The notes under the pieces: generated by a model
The model's input: the letters and a program-made list of their open reading frames with translations, nothing else
Told to the model about the DNA's origin: nothing
The model's database searches: none
Assembly: GCF_014841565.1 (NCBI RefSeq)
Contig: NZ_JACYUD010000002.1
Coordinates: forward strand, 290,628-354,627
Length of the DNA stretch: 64,000 nt
DNA from: Rhizobium sp. CFBP 8762
GTDB lineage: Bacteria > Pseudomonadota > Alphaproteobacteria > Rhizobiales > Rhizobiaceae
Direction of reading: 5' to 3'
Shown here: positions 1 through 8,626 of the stretch, piece by piece
How the letters are laid out: each line of letters starts with the position of its first letter
Position numbering within the stretch: the first letter of the stretch is position 1
Made by a program: the position numbers and the translations under genes

Positions 1-852
1 CGGGCTGTAGATTGTTGCGTAGACTTCGCTCGGCTCTTCACCCGTGAGGAAACGTGCGGTGTTCAGGCAGTACAACCCAATATCAGGCAGCGAACCGCCA
101 CCTGCCAGCGCCTTCTTATGACGCCATTGCTCGGCCCCGTTTTCAGCAACCGTCTGCACGTTGGTCGCGCTCATGCCCACTGCTCGGCCAAATGTGCCGG
201 AGCGCGTCAGTTCCATCAGCCGCTGGTTATAGGCCTCGTATTGAATGCGGTACGCGATCATCAGCTTGACATTGGCGCTGGCGCAAGCGTCCACCATGGC
301 CTGCGCTTCCGGCGCGTTGACCGCCATCGGCTTTTCACACAGCACATGCTTACCGGCCTTTGCCGCCCGCTCCACATACTCGCGGTGCAGGCCGTTGGGC
401 AGAACGATATAAACCACCTTGATATCGGGATTATCAACAGTCGTGTCGAACCCCTCGTAATCGTAACAGGCGTTTTCGGCGATACCATATTGTTTGGCAA
501 CCGTTTTCAACTTGTCCGGCGTGCCGGACACCAGCGCCACGACCTTCGCCTTTTTGGTCTCGCCAAAGGCCGGCAGAATTTCCTCAAGGCTCAGGCGCCC
601 AAGCCCAACCACAGCAAACCCGACCCGCTCTTCCGGCGCCAGCGGTGCCGGTGGCGGTGCGGACGGCGCATCGGCAGGCGAGCGCCACGGATCGAAAACA
701 ACCTTGTTGTTTTCCACACGTCCGATATCGACCGAGCTTGGCGGGGGCAGTCCTTGCGCAGACGCGCGACCGGTAAGTGCAAACCCGGCGGCGCCGAGCG
801 TTCCCAGTTTCAAGACGTTGCGACGGCTGACGGTATCGTGATCATCGGACAT
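1..852 (-). CDS. Tat-exported Gfo/Idh/MocA oxidoreductase (3' end cut by window)
   Basis: NAD(P)-dependent sugar or polyol oxidoreductase of the Gfo/Idh/MocA family, resembling periplasmic glucose-fructose oxidoreductase. The reading frame begins at ATG 852 with SD AAGGA a few bases upstream and stays open to base 1, giving 284 residues; roughly the last 100 residues of a typical member lie outside. The N-terminus carries a twin-arginine signal (SRRNVLKLG at residues 9-17, then a small apolar stretch ending in ASAQ). A Rossmann motif GLGRLS follows a Pro-rich linker, and the family hallmark CEKPMAV is present. The gene follows the SDR gene (919-1935) on the same strand but a terminator lies between. 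The substrate is unknown; the export signal suggests that the cofactor is bound tightly, as in glucose-fructose oxidoreductase (inference). Confidence 0.88.
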   Translation of the reverse strand, partial: MSDDHDTVSRRNVLKLGTLGAAGFALTGRASAQGLPPPSSVDIGRVENNKVVFDPWRSPADAPSAPPPAPLAPEERVGFAVVGLGRLSLEEILPAFGETKKAKVVALVSGTPDKLKTVAKQYGIAENACYDYEGFDTTVDNPDIKVVYIVLPNGLHREYVERAAKAGKHVLCEKPMAVNAPEAQAMVDACASANVKLMIAYRIQYEAYNQRLMELTRSGTFGRAVGMSATNVQTVAENGAEQWRHKKALAGGGSLPDIGLYCLNTARFLTGEEPSEVYATIYSP

Positions 853-869
853 GGCGGGCATCCTTTTTG

Positions 870-901
870 AAAAAAACCCCGGCTGCGAGGGCTGCCGGGG
901 T
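870..901 (-). terminator. Intrinsic terminator after the SDR gene
   Basis: On the minus strand an 8-bp GC-rich stem (ACCCCGGC with GCCGGGGT, 876-883 and 894-901, 10-nt loop) is followed by a run of T (870-875). It sits 18 bases downstream of the SDR stop codon, and its T-run ends only about 18 bases before the start codon of the Gfo/Idh gene. Confidence 0.85.
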
Positions 902-918
902 GTTGGACTTCAGACCAG

Positions 919-1935
919 TTACGGGTTGCCGGAGCCACCAGCCGAGCCGTAGACCTGACCGGTCGTGTAGCTGGCTTCGCTGGACGCAAGCGTCACGTAG
1001 ATATTGGCAATTTCCGCTGGCTGGCCGGGGCGACCAAGCGGCGTTTTCTTGCCAAATTCTGTCAACGCTTCCTGCGTCTGGCCGCCACTTGGCTGCAACG
1101 GTGTCCAGTATGGGCCAGGTGCAACGGCGTTGACACGAATGCCCTTGGGGCCAAGCTGCTTTGCCAGGGACTTGGCAAACGCCACGTTTGCTGCTTTGGT
1201 CTGCGCGTAGTCAAACAGGTTTTCCGACGGATCATAGGCCTGAACGGAGGCGGTAATGATAATGGCTGATCCCGGCTTCAAATGCTTGAGCGCCGCCTTC
1301 GTGATGCGATAAGGCGCATAAACATTGACCTTGAAGGTTTTATCGAACTGCTCTTCGGTCAGTTCTTCCAGCGAAGCCGTCGCGGTCTGGCGACCGGCAT
1401 TGTTCACGAGAATATCGAGTCCGCCGAGTTCCTGTACGGCCTTTTCCACCAGTTCGGCGCAAAATGCCGCGTCTTTCAGGTCGCCGGGGATGGCGATAGC
1501 CTTGCGGCCTTCAGCCTTGATCAGTTCGATCACCTGCTTGGCATCTTCTTCTTCAAACGGCAGATAGTTGATGGCAACATCAGCACCTTCACGGGCATAG
1601 GCGATGGCTGCTGCGCGGCCGATACCGCTGTCGCCACCGGTAATCAGCGCCTTGCGGCCAGCAAGCTTGCCGGAACCCTTATAGCTTTTTTCGCCGTGGT
1701 CGGGCAGCGGGTCCATCTTGGACGCAAGACCAGGGGCCTCCTGTGGCTGCTTGTTGAACGGAGGCTGCGGATAAAGCTTGGTCGGGTCTTTAAGTTCGAC
1801 CGGTGCCGTCTCTGCCGAAGCCGCTCCGCCGGAACTCTGCGCGAAGGCCGGGGCGGCAACAGCGGCTGCGAGACCGGTGCCCAGTCCACCAATAACCTGC
1901 CGGCGGGATGGCGAAAATGTCTGATCATTATCCAT
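919..1935 (-). CDS. Tat-exported short-chain dehydrogenase (GSP39/YghA-like)
   Basis: Classical SDR oxidoreductase of 338 residues. A twin-arginine signal (SRRQVIGG, residues 10-17, then an Ala-rich stretch to AFAQ) is followed by a linker of about 55 residues rich in Pro and Lys, typical of the YghA/general-stress-protein-39 branch. The cofactor loop TGGDSGIG is at about residues 99-106, NNAG at 178-181, and the catalytic Asn204, Ser230, Tyr243 and Lys247 (YAQTK) are all present, so the enzyme should be active. The substrate is probably an alcohol, aldehyde or sugar (family knowledge only). It is followed by a terminator and preceded by the terminator of the small-gene pair, so it is likely transcribed alone. 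Confidence 0.9.
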   Translation of the reverse strand: MDNDQTFSPSRRQVIGGLGTGLAAAVAAPAFAQSSGGAASAETAPVELKDPTKLYPQPPFNKQPQEAPGLASKMDPLPDHGEKSYKGSGKLAGRKALITGGDSGIGRAAAIAYAREGADVAINYLPFEEEDAKQVIELIKAEGRKAIAIPGDLKDAAFCAELVEKAVQELGGLDILVNNAGRQTATASLEELTEEQFDKTFKVNVYAPYRITKAALKHLKPGSAIIITASVQAYDPSENLFDYAQTKAANVAFAKSLAKQLGPKGIRVNAVAPGPYWTPLQPSGGQTQEALTEFGKKTPLGRPGQPAEIANIYVTLASSEASYTTGQVYGSAGGSGNP

Positions 1936-1981
1936 GTATTTTTCCTGTCTGCGGTCCGGAAGACGTTTCCCAGAACCTCAT

Positions 1982-2012
1982 AAAAAAGCCGAGGCTTTTA
2001 AACAGCCTCGGC
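1982..2012 (-). terminator. Intrinsic terminator after the two small genes
   Basis: Minus-strand stem GCCGAGGC/GCCTCGGC (1988-1995 and 2005-2012) with a 9-nt loop, followed by six T residues (1982-1987). It lies about 50 bases after the stop of the gene at 2061-2291 and ends the small-gene pair. Confidence 0.88.
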
Positions 2013-2060
2013 GTCAAAACGGGTCAGGTCGCTTTTGGGTCCGTCAAAAGTGAAAATACT

Positions 2061-2291
2061 TTAAACGTCTTCCACCGGGATATCCTCGACCGGCGGGCGG
2101 GTTGGAATGTCGTTGTCAACGGGGTCGCCCACTGTATCGCGCACCGGGTCATCCACCGGCGCAACATCACCGTCCGGGTCATCGAATGGAGGTGTGATTC
2201 CATCCTCGATTCGCGGGTCTGGATCGATGCCTGTATCGGAGGGGCCGATCGGGGGAATGATATCGGGTTTGGGGTTCGGGTCAGTCATCAT
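2061..2291 (-). CDS. Small acidic Pro/Asp-rich protein, unknown function
   Basis: A 76-residue protein, unusually rich in Asp, Pro, Ile and Val, with repeated short D-P-x and DDPD blocks and no hydrophobic segment, so probably an intrinsically disordered, strongly acidic cytoplasmic protein. The start at 2291 is chosen because GAGGG lies 5 bases upstream and the ATG overlaps the stop codon of the gene upstream (2281-2511), implying translational coupling; a second ATG at 2288 is also possible. It is co-transcribed with that gene and ends before a good terminator. I recognise no domain. Low sequence complexity is the main reason for caution. Confidence 0.65.
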   Translation of the reverse strand: MMTDPNPKPDIIPPIGPSDTGIDPDPRIEDGITPPFDDPDGDVAPVDDPVRDTVGDPVDNDIPTRPPVEDIPVEDV

Positions 2292-2511
2292 GCTTTCCCT
2301 CGTTTTCGTCGTAGTTGACGCTCCACTCTTCCACGCGCTTTTTGCCCGGCTGGGTCTTGTGGAATGTTGCATCCTCGCCTCCGGTCACAACGGTCGGCTT
2401 GGCACTGTTGACACCATCATTGGTGCGGCCCTCCTGGGACTGCGCCAGTTGGCCCTGCGCGTCCTTGTGGATTTCTTCCACAGTCGATGTCTTTTTGATT
2501 TCCTCGGTCAT
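2281..2511 (-). CDS. Small charged hypothetical protein
   Basis: A 76-residue hydrophilic protein beginning MTEEIKKTSTVEEIHKDAQG and ending in Asp-Asp. It has no membrane segment or signal. A strong SD (AAAGGAG) sits upstream of ATG 2511, supporting a real gene. It is the first gene of a two-gene unit with 2061-2291 (overlapping stop/start) and is divergent from the Gre-like gene at 2607. Upstream on the minus strand is GGGAAC with CATT 17 bases further on, one base off the EcfG consensus GGAAC-N16/17-CGTT; this is suggestive only. Function unknown; composition resembles small stress-induced hydrophilic proteins (inference). Confidence 0.7.
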   Translation of the reverse strand: MTEEIKKTSTVEEIHKDAQGQLAQSQEGRTNDGVNSAKPTVVTGGEDATFHKTQPGKKRVEEWSVNYDENEGKHDD

Positions 2512-2606
2512 AGCTGTTCTCCTTTAGAACAGAAAATGGGTGAGACAGCCCATTTGTTCCCTTTGATTGTCCCAAGTGACGAACCAAACGCTTTCAGACG
2601 CGTTGG

Positions 2607-3071
2607 ATGACCATGAGCAGAGCTTTCACAAAGGAAATTGACGATGCGCCCGAGCCGCCTCCACTGGAGCGGCCCATCAGCGCCGCCCCCAATCTCGTCA
2701 CTCCTTCCGGTGCAGAACAGATCACCCGGACATTGGCGAGCCTTGAGGCTCAACTGGCGGTCAACCCCGATCCGTCCCTGAAACGCGATCAGCGCTACTG
2801 GGCGGCCCGCCATGCCACCATGCAAGTGCTGACGCCCGATGCGCACCCTACCTCCGTCGGGTTCGGCACATTCGTTACCATCAAGCGCGCTGGTAAGCGG
2901 ATGGAGCTTCAAATCGTGGGCGAAGATGAGGCCGATCCCTCGCAAAACCGTATTGCGTGGACCGCACCCCTGGCCAAGGCACTAGACGGCGCAGAACCCG
3001 GCGAAACCGTTGAACTTGACGCAGGCGGGCGTGTACAGCCAATTGAAATTATTGGGCTTCGTGGCGGCTGA
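2607..3071 (+). CDS. GreA/GreB-family (or Rnk-like) transcription factor homologue
   Basis: A 154-residue protein. Residues about 30-75 are predicted helical (SGAEQITRTLASLEAQL and following), matching the short coiled-coil region of Gre factors, and residues about 80-152 form the FKBP-like C-terminal domain, with a recognisable VGFGTFVTIKRAG beta-strand entry and AEPGETVEL near the end. Gre factors bind the RNA polymerase secondary channel and restart backtracked complexes; many divergent homologues act in stress control instead. ATG 2607 or ATG 2613 could be the start, neither with a strong SD. It is divergent from the small-gene pair, so the 95-bp gap holds two promoters. The family call is fair, the exact role open. 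Confidence 0.75.
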   Translation: MTMSRAFTKEIDDAPEPPPLERPISAAPNLVTPSGAEQITRTLASLEAQLAVNPDPSLKRDQRYWAARHATMQVLTPDAHPTSVGFGTFVTIKRAGKRMELQIVGEDEADPSQNRIAWTAPLAKALDGAEPGETVELDAGGRVQPIEIIGLRGG

Positions 3072-3172
3072 TTTCCGTAATAATTGTCCCTAAATTCCAC
3101 AGCAAGTCATTGACAACCCCCACCGGAGTTTAAAAAGTACGCGGGCCGTAATTGGCCTGCCGGGGGGATATG

Positions 3173-6100
3173 ATGACATTGCGTGCTTTTGCTGGATTTC
3201 TCGTTGCGACCATAATGGCGGTTGCCTCTGCCCTTACCCCTTCCTTGGCGCAGGACGCAACCCGCACCATCGTTACCACTCCGGACCGCGACTATTTCGG
3301 CTTTGATTTGCGCACCGAGCGCGATGTCACGCTCGACGAATGCTCCCAAGCCTGCATAGACGATACACAGTGCAAGGCTTTCACATACAATCCGAAGGTT
3401 AGCTGGTGCTTCCTGAAGTCCGACTTTAACCAGTTGAACCCGTTTGTGGGCGCGGTCGCAGGCAAGATCGTTGAACAGTCCGCTGAGCCTGATATTGGAG
3501 CCGCTCCGCGTCTCACCTTCCTGTCCGATTCGGTTTACAACAACGCAAAATCGCTGAAAAGCGATCTGCGCCGTCCACCCGAACTTGAGGGTCAGGGTCA
3601 GGCCTCCATCCTTGCTGCCGCCGCGCAAGCCGCCCAGAATGGGGAGGTAGGCAGCACCGCCAGCCTCTACCGCTCAGCGCTATCGCTCACCCCCGATAAT
3701 TCTGCCTTGTGGTTGCAGATGGTCACGGCCCTTGAGCCATTTGAATCCGCCAGTGCACAGGAGATGGTGTCTGCATCGCTCAACGCCTATCAGTTGAGCC
3801 GCACCACCCGTGCCCGTGCGGATGCGCTGACGTCGCTCGCTGTTTCGCTGGAGAAAGCACAGTCCTACCGCGACGCCATCAACGCCTACAAGGCCAGTCT
3901 CGCGCTCATCAATTCCAAACCCGTTCGCCTCGCCTTTCTTGATCTCAAAGCACGGCAAGGCTTCCGCGTCATTGGCAATACGGTTGATGCCGACAGTGCC
4001 GATCCGCGTGCCTGCGTACAGTTTTCCGAGCCGCTGGTGAAAACCGGCGTGGACTACGCGCCCTTCGTGACCCTGAACGGTGCACCGCCCAAGGCCATGG
4101 AGGCCAAGGACCGTGAAATCTGCGTGGAAGGCCTGACGCATGGCGAGCGCTACACCATCGCGCTGCGGTCCGGCCTGCCGTCTTCGGTGGAAGAGGTTCT
4201 GGAAGCCCCCGTTGGCGTCGATGTCTACATCAAGGATCGCTCCGCCTCCGTGCGCTTCACCGGCGATGCGTTTGTCCTGCCATCCACGGCGCGGCGCGGC
4301 ATTCCGCTGGTATCGGTCAACACCGCTAGCGCCAATCTCAAGCTCTACCGCATCGGCGACCGCGCCATGGTACCGCTGATCACCAGCTCGCAATTCCTGA
4401 CACAGCTTAGTGGGTATGGTGCTGACCAGATCAATGAAAACAACGGCGAACTCGTCTGGCAGGGCTCTATCGATATCGCTTCTGACCTGAACAAGGACGT
4501 GACGACCAGCTTCCCGGTGGATGAGGCCCTGCCGGAGCGCAAGCCCGGCGTCTACGTGCTGACGGCTTCGGCCAAGGATGCCCGCACCGAGCAGTGGGAC
4601 AGTCAGGCAACCCAGTGGTTCGTGGTCTCCGATACCGGCCTGAGCACGTACACGGCCACGGACGGGCTGACTGTGTTTGCCCGCTCGCTCGCCAGTGCCG
4701 AGCCGATTGCCGATGTGGAACTGCAACTGCTTGCCCGCAACAATGAGATTCTAGGCACAGCCACCACCGACAGCGACGGTCGCGCCACATTTACCGCCGG
4801 GCTGACACGCGGAACCGCATCACTGGTCCCCGCCATGCTGACCGCCCGCAACGGCGACAGTGATTATGTCTTTTTGGACCTGACCCGCGCTGGCTTCGAC
4901 CTGTCCGACCGGGGCGTAACCGGGCGTGCTGCACCGGGCGAAATCGACGTTCTGGCATGGACCGAGCGCGGCATCTACCGCCCCGGCGAGACCGTGCATG
5001 TGTCTGCGCTGGCCCGCGATATCAACGCCATGGCGATCGAAAACCTGCCGCTGACCTTCGTCTTCAACCGGCCGGATGGCGTGGAAGACCGCCGCATGGT
5101 TCAAAATGGTGAAGCGCTCGGTGGCTATACGCTGGATCTGCCACTTCAGAACAGCGCCATGCGCGGCACATGGACCGTGCAGATCTATACCGATCCCAAG
5201 CGCGCACCCATCGGCAGCAGCCAGTTCATGGTCGATGATTTCGTGCCAGACCGGATCGAGTTCGATATTGCCAGCACGGCCAAGTCTATCGTCGTCGGCG
5301 AACCCGCCGCTGTCACCATTGATGGCCGCTATCTCTATGGCGCACCCGCTGCCGGGTTGTCCATTGAGGGTGATGTGACACTGAAGCCAACGCGCACGCG
5401 TGAGGATATGCCCGGCTACCTCTTCGGCTTGGCAGACGAGGAGCAAAGCGAAGACACCCGCATAGCGCTGGATGATTTGCCCACACTGGACGAGCAGGGC
5501 AAGGCAACCTTTGATGTGTCCTTGAGTGAAGTACCCTCCACAACGCAAGGTTTGACGGCCAATGTCGTGGTGCGTATGCGCGAGGCCGGTGGCCGCGCTG
5601 TGGAGCGCGCGCTGTCCCTGCCCGTCAAACCGGCTGGCGATATGATTGGTATTCTGCCGGAGTTTTCCGGCGATCTGTCGGAAAATTCGGTTGGCACGTT
5701 CCGCGTGGCCGTGGTGGATGCCGAGGGGCAGAAACAGGCAAAAGCCGGTCTCCTCTGGAAGCTGCTGAAGGTCAACCGCGATTACCAGTGGTATCGCGAT
5801 GGCGGCTCGTGGCGCTATGAGCCTGTGCTGTCCACCTCTCAGGTTGCCAATGGCACGGTGGATGCGACGGTGGATGGAGGGACAATTTCCACCCCGGTCC
5901 AGTGGGGCCGCTACCGGCTGGAGGTGGAAACAACCGATGGCGACGGCCCCGTCTCGAGCGTGGAATTTGACGCCGGATACTACGTGCAGTCCACATCGAC
6001 AGAAACGCCCGATGGGCTGGAAATTGCTCTGGACAAGCCTGCCTATGCGGTCGGCGAAACCGCGACACTGAAAGTATCCCCGCGCTTTGCGGGCAAGCTT

Positions 6101-8626
6101 CTGGTAACCGTCGGTGCTGAAAAGCTGGTGACCACCGTAGAAGCCGATATCGGCGAAGACGGCGGTGAAGTCTCCCTGCCGGTAACCGAAGACTGGGGTG
6201 CAGGTGCCTACGTCACCGCCACCCTGTACCGCCCCGGCGAGGCGCAGGAAAGCCGTATGCCGATGCGCGCCATCGGCGTCAAATGGCTGACCGTAGACCC
6301 CGGCACCCGTAAGCTTGCTGTCAAACTGACCCCGCCGGCACAGACCTTGCCCCGCCAGCCTCTGTCCATTCCGGTGGAAATCTCCGGCGCGGGTGTGGAC
6401 GACGAAGCCTATGTCACCATCGCTGCGGTGGATGTCGGCATTCTCAACCTCACGCGCTACACAGCGCCCGATCCCGATGGCTGGTATTTCGGCCAGCGCC
6501 GCCTTGGTCTCGAGATCCGCGATATCTACGGTCGCCTGATCGACGGGTCTCTTGGCGCCACCGGACGCCTGCGCACCGGTGGCGATGGCGGACAAATGCC
6601 GCTGCAAGGCAATCCGCCGAAAGAAAAGCTGGTCGCGTTTTTTGCCGGTCCGGTCAAGCTGGACAGCGATGGCAAGGCCGTCATTTCCTTCGATATTCCG
6701 CAGTTCAACGGCACGGCACGGATTATGGCGGTTGCCTGGTCCAAGGCCGGTGTCGGCCACGCTTCGACGGACGTCGTCATCCGCGACCCGCTTGTCGTCA
6801 CCGCCAGCGCACCGAAGTTTCTGGCCCCCGGCGATCAGGCTTCCCTGCGGCTGGATACTGCCAACACGGATGCCCCGGCAGGCGATTACACCCTGACGGT
6901 GACAAGCAACACAACCGTCACCGTCGACAATGGTCAGGTCACGCGCACACTGACACTGCCGGCCAGCGGCAAGACAGATATAACCCTGCCGCTGATTGCC
7001 GAAAGCCCCGGCGAAGGCACCATATCCATGACCGTGTCCAACGCATCCGGCTTGTCCTTGCAGCAGACGCTGACGGTGCCGGTGCGCGCCATCCCCCTGC
7101 CGCTCACTGTGCGCAGGCCCATCGAGATTGGCAGCGGCAAGAGCCTGACCGTCAACGCCGATCTTCTGGCCGATAGTCTGGTTCAGGGCGCGTTTGTCAG
7201 CGTTAACGTCACACGGGCTGCCGCGTTCGATATCCCGGCGCTGATCCTGTCTCTTGACCGCTACCCGTATGGCTGCGCGGAGCAGACAACCAGCCGGGCC
7301 TTGCCCCTGCTCTACTACGGTGATTTGGCAAAGCAGGCCGGTTTGCCTGAGGATACGGACCTTCCCAAACGCATACAGGATGCCGTCTACCGTGTGCTGT
7401 CCTATCAGTCCTCGGCAGGCAGTTTCGGTCTTTGGGCTCCCGGATCTGGCGATTTATGGCTGGACGCCTATGTCACCGATTTCCTGACCCGCGCACGCGA
7501 ACAGAAGTTTGATGTGCCGGAACAGGCCATGGTGCAGGCGCTGGATAACCTGCAAAACGCATCCGGATACGATGATAACGTTCAGGATCGCGGCAACGAG
7601 ATCGCTTACGCTCTCTACGTACTGGCTCGCAACCGCAAGGCCGCCATCAGCGACCTCAGGTACTACGCCGATACGAAGCTTGGTGAATTCCCGACACCGC
7701 TGGCCAAGGCCCATCTGGCAGCAGCACTTTCGCTGTACGGCGATGCCCAGCGGGCCGCCAGCGTATTTGAGGAAGCGGCAAGCATGGCGCAACAGGGCAA
7801 CACTGCCTCCCTCGCCCGCTCCGATTACGGCTCGGCGCTCCGCGATGGCGCAGCCGTGCTGGCACTCGCCGCAGAAAGCCGCCCCGTCCCGCCCGTCGTG
7901 GCCTCGTTGATCAAAACCGTGGCAAAGGAATGGAATGCGAAAAAGTACACCAGCACGCAGGAGCAGGCATGGATGCTGCTGGCGGCCCGTGCCCTGCAAC
8001 AGGGCGATGCCACGATTGCGCTCACCATCGACGGAAACGCGCACAGCGGCGGCTTCTCGAAAACCCTGTCAGGAGATGCGCTGTTGCAAAGCCCGACAAC
8101 CATCACCAATACGGGGGATGATACTATCTGGGGTGTCGTGACCAGCGTCGCAGCACCGGTGACACCGCTGCCTGCTGGCGGCGATGGCTTCACCATTGAG
8201 CGCAGCACCTACAATCTGGATGGAACGCCGGTTAATATCAGCGAGGCCAAACAGAACGAGCGGTATGTGGTGGTGCTGAAGGCAACACAGACCAACAATC
8301 TGGACGCCCGCGTTCTAATACAGGACCTGCTGCCAGCCGGTTTGGAGATTGACAATCCAAGCCTTGTCAACAGTGCACAACTGAGCAACTTTGAATGGCT
8401 GGGAGAGGTTGAACCCGCCCATATGGAGTTCCGCAACGATCGTTTTGTCGCCGCCTTTGACCGTTCGAGCGGAGACACCAGCGATATGACGCTGGCTTAT
8501 GTGGTGCGTGCCGTCACCCCCGGCACCTACGACTACCCCGCCGCCAATATTGAAGACATGTACCGTCCGCAGTTTTCTGCCCGCACAGCAACATCGCGCA
8601 TGGAGGTTACGCAAGCACAGGAATGA
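3173..8626 (+). CDS. yfhM: Bacterial alpha-2-macroglobulin with N-terminal PAN domain
   Basis: Large periplasmic protease-trapping protein of 1817 residues (E. coli YfhM is about 1650). The start at ATG 3173 is preferred over TTG 3152 because GGGGGG ends 5 bases upstream and the protein then opens with a signal peptide ending near ALTPSLAQ (residue 27). Residues about 35-85 are a Cys-rich PAN/apple-like domain (CSQAC, CKAFTY, WCF); about 130-250 look TPR-like; macroglobulin repeats follow. The thioester motif GCAEQ is intact (Cys1368, Gln1371), so it should form the covalent trap. The gene overlaps pbpC by 4 bases (ATGA), the classic pairing thought to guard the cell when peptidoglycan is breached. 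No lipobox is seen, so it is probably soluble. Confidence 0.93.
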   Translation: MTLRAFAGFLVATIMAVASALTPSLAQDATRTIVTTPDRDYFGFDLRTERDVTLDECSQACIDDTQCKAFTYNPKVSWCFLKSDFNQLNPFVGAVAGKIVEQSAEPDIGAAPRLTFLSDSVYNNAKSLKSDLRRPPELEGQGQASILAAAAQAAQNGEVGSTASLYRSALSLTPDNSALWLQMVTALEPFESASAQEMVSASLNAYQLSRTTRARADALTSLAVSLEKAQSYRDAINAYKASLALINSKPVRLAFLDLKARQGFRVIGNTVDADSADPRACVQFSEPLVKTGVDYAPFVTLNGAPPKAMEAKDREICVEGLTHGERYTIALRSGLPSSVEEVLEAPVGVDVYIKDRSASVRFTGDAFVLPSTARRGIPLVSVNTASANLKLYRIGDRAMVPLITSSQFLTQLSGYGADQINENNGELVWQGSIDIASDLNKDVTTSFPVDEALPERKPGVYVLTASAKDARTEQWDSQATQWFVVSDTGLSTYTATDGLTVFARSLASAEPIADVELQLLARNNEILGTATTDSDGRATFTAGLTRGTASLVPAMLTARNGDSDYVFLDLTRAGFDLSDRGVTGRAAPGEIDVLAWTERGIYRPGETVHVSALARDINAMAIENLPLTFVFNRPDGVEDRRMVQNGEALGGYTLDLPLQNSAMRGTWTVQIYTDPKRAPIGSSQFMVDDFVPDRIEFDIASTAKSIVVGEPAAVTIDGRYLYGAPAAGLSIEGDVTLKPTRTREDMPGYLFGLADEEQSEDTRIALDDLPTLDEQGKATFDVSLSEVPSTTQGLTANVVVRMREAGGRAVERALSLPVKPAGDMIGILPEFSGDLSENSVGTFRVAVVDAEGQKQAKAGLLWKLLKVNRDYQWYRDGGSWRYEPVLSTSQVANGTVDATVDGGTISTPVQWGRYRLEVETTDGDGPVSSVEFDAGYYVQSTSTETPDGLEIALDKPAYAVGETATLKVSPRFAGKLLVTVGAEKLVTTVEADIGEDGGEVSLPVTEDWGAGAYVTATLYRPGEAQESRMPMRAIGVKWLTVDPGTRKLAVKLTPPAQTLPRQPLSIPVEISGAGVDDEAYVTIAAVDVGILNLTRYTAPDPDGWYFGQRRLGLEIRDIYGRLIDGSLGATGRLRTGGDGGQMPLQGNPPKEKLVAFFAGPVKLDSDGKAVISFDIPQFNGTARIMAVAWSKAGVGHASTDVVIRDPLVVTASAPKFLAPGDQASLRLDTANTDAPAGDYTLTVTSNTTVTVDNGQVTRTLTLPASGKTDITLPLIAESPGEGTISMTVSNASGLSLQQTLTVPVRAIPLPLTVRRPIEIGSGKSLTVNADLLADSLVQGAFVSVNVTRAAAFDIPALILSLDRYPYGCAEQTTSRALPLLYYGDLAKQAGLPEDTDLPKRIQDAVYRVLSYQSSAGSFGLWAPGSGDLWLDAYVTDFLTRAREQKFDVPEQAMVQALDNLQNASGYDDNVQDRGNEIAYALYVLARNRKAAISDLRYYADTKLGEFPTPLAKAHLAAALSLYGDAQRAASVFEEAASMAQQGNTASLARSDYGSALRDGAAVLALAAESRPVPPVVASLIKTVAKEWNAKKYTSTQEQAWMLLAARALQQGDATIALTIDGNAHSGGFSKTLSGDALLQSPTTITNTGDDTIWGVVTSVAAPVTPLPAGGDGFTIERSTYNLDGTPVNISEAKQNERYVVVLKATQTNNLDARVLIQDLLPAGLEIDNPSLVNSAQLSNFEWLGEVEPAHMEFRNDRFVAAFDRSSGDTSDMTLAYVVRAVTPGTYDYPAANIEDMYRPQFSARTATSRMEVTQAQE

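Noticed and set aside
3110-3138. TTGACA before the macroglobulin gene as a promoter
   Set aside because: No acceptable -10 at 16-18 bases; only A-rich sequence follows, so it was not annotated.
4820-6760. 646-codon open frame on the minus strand inside the macroglobulin gene
   Set aside because: It is exactly antisense to a strongly supported coding frame, has no domain or SD, and arises from high-GC codon bias.
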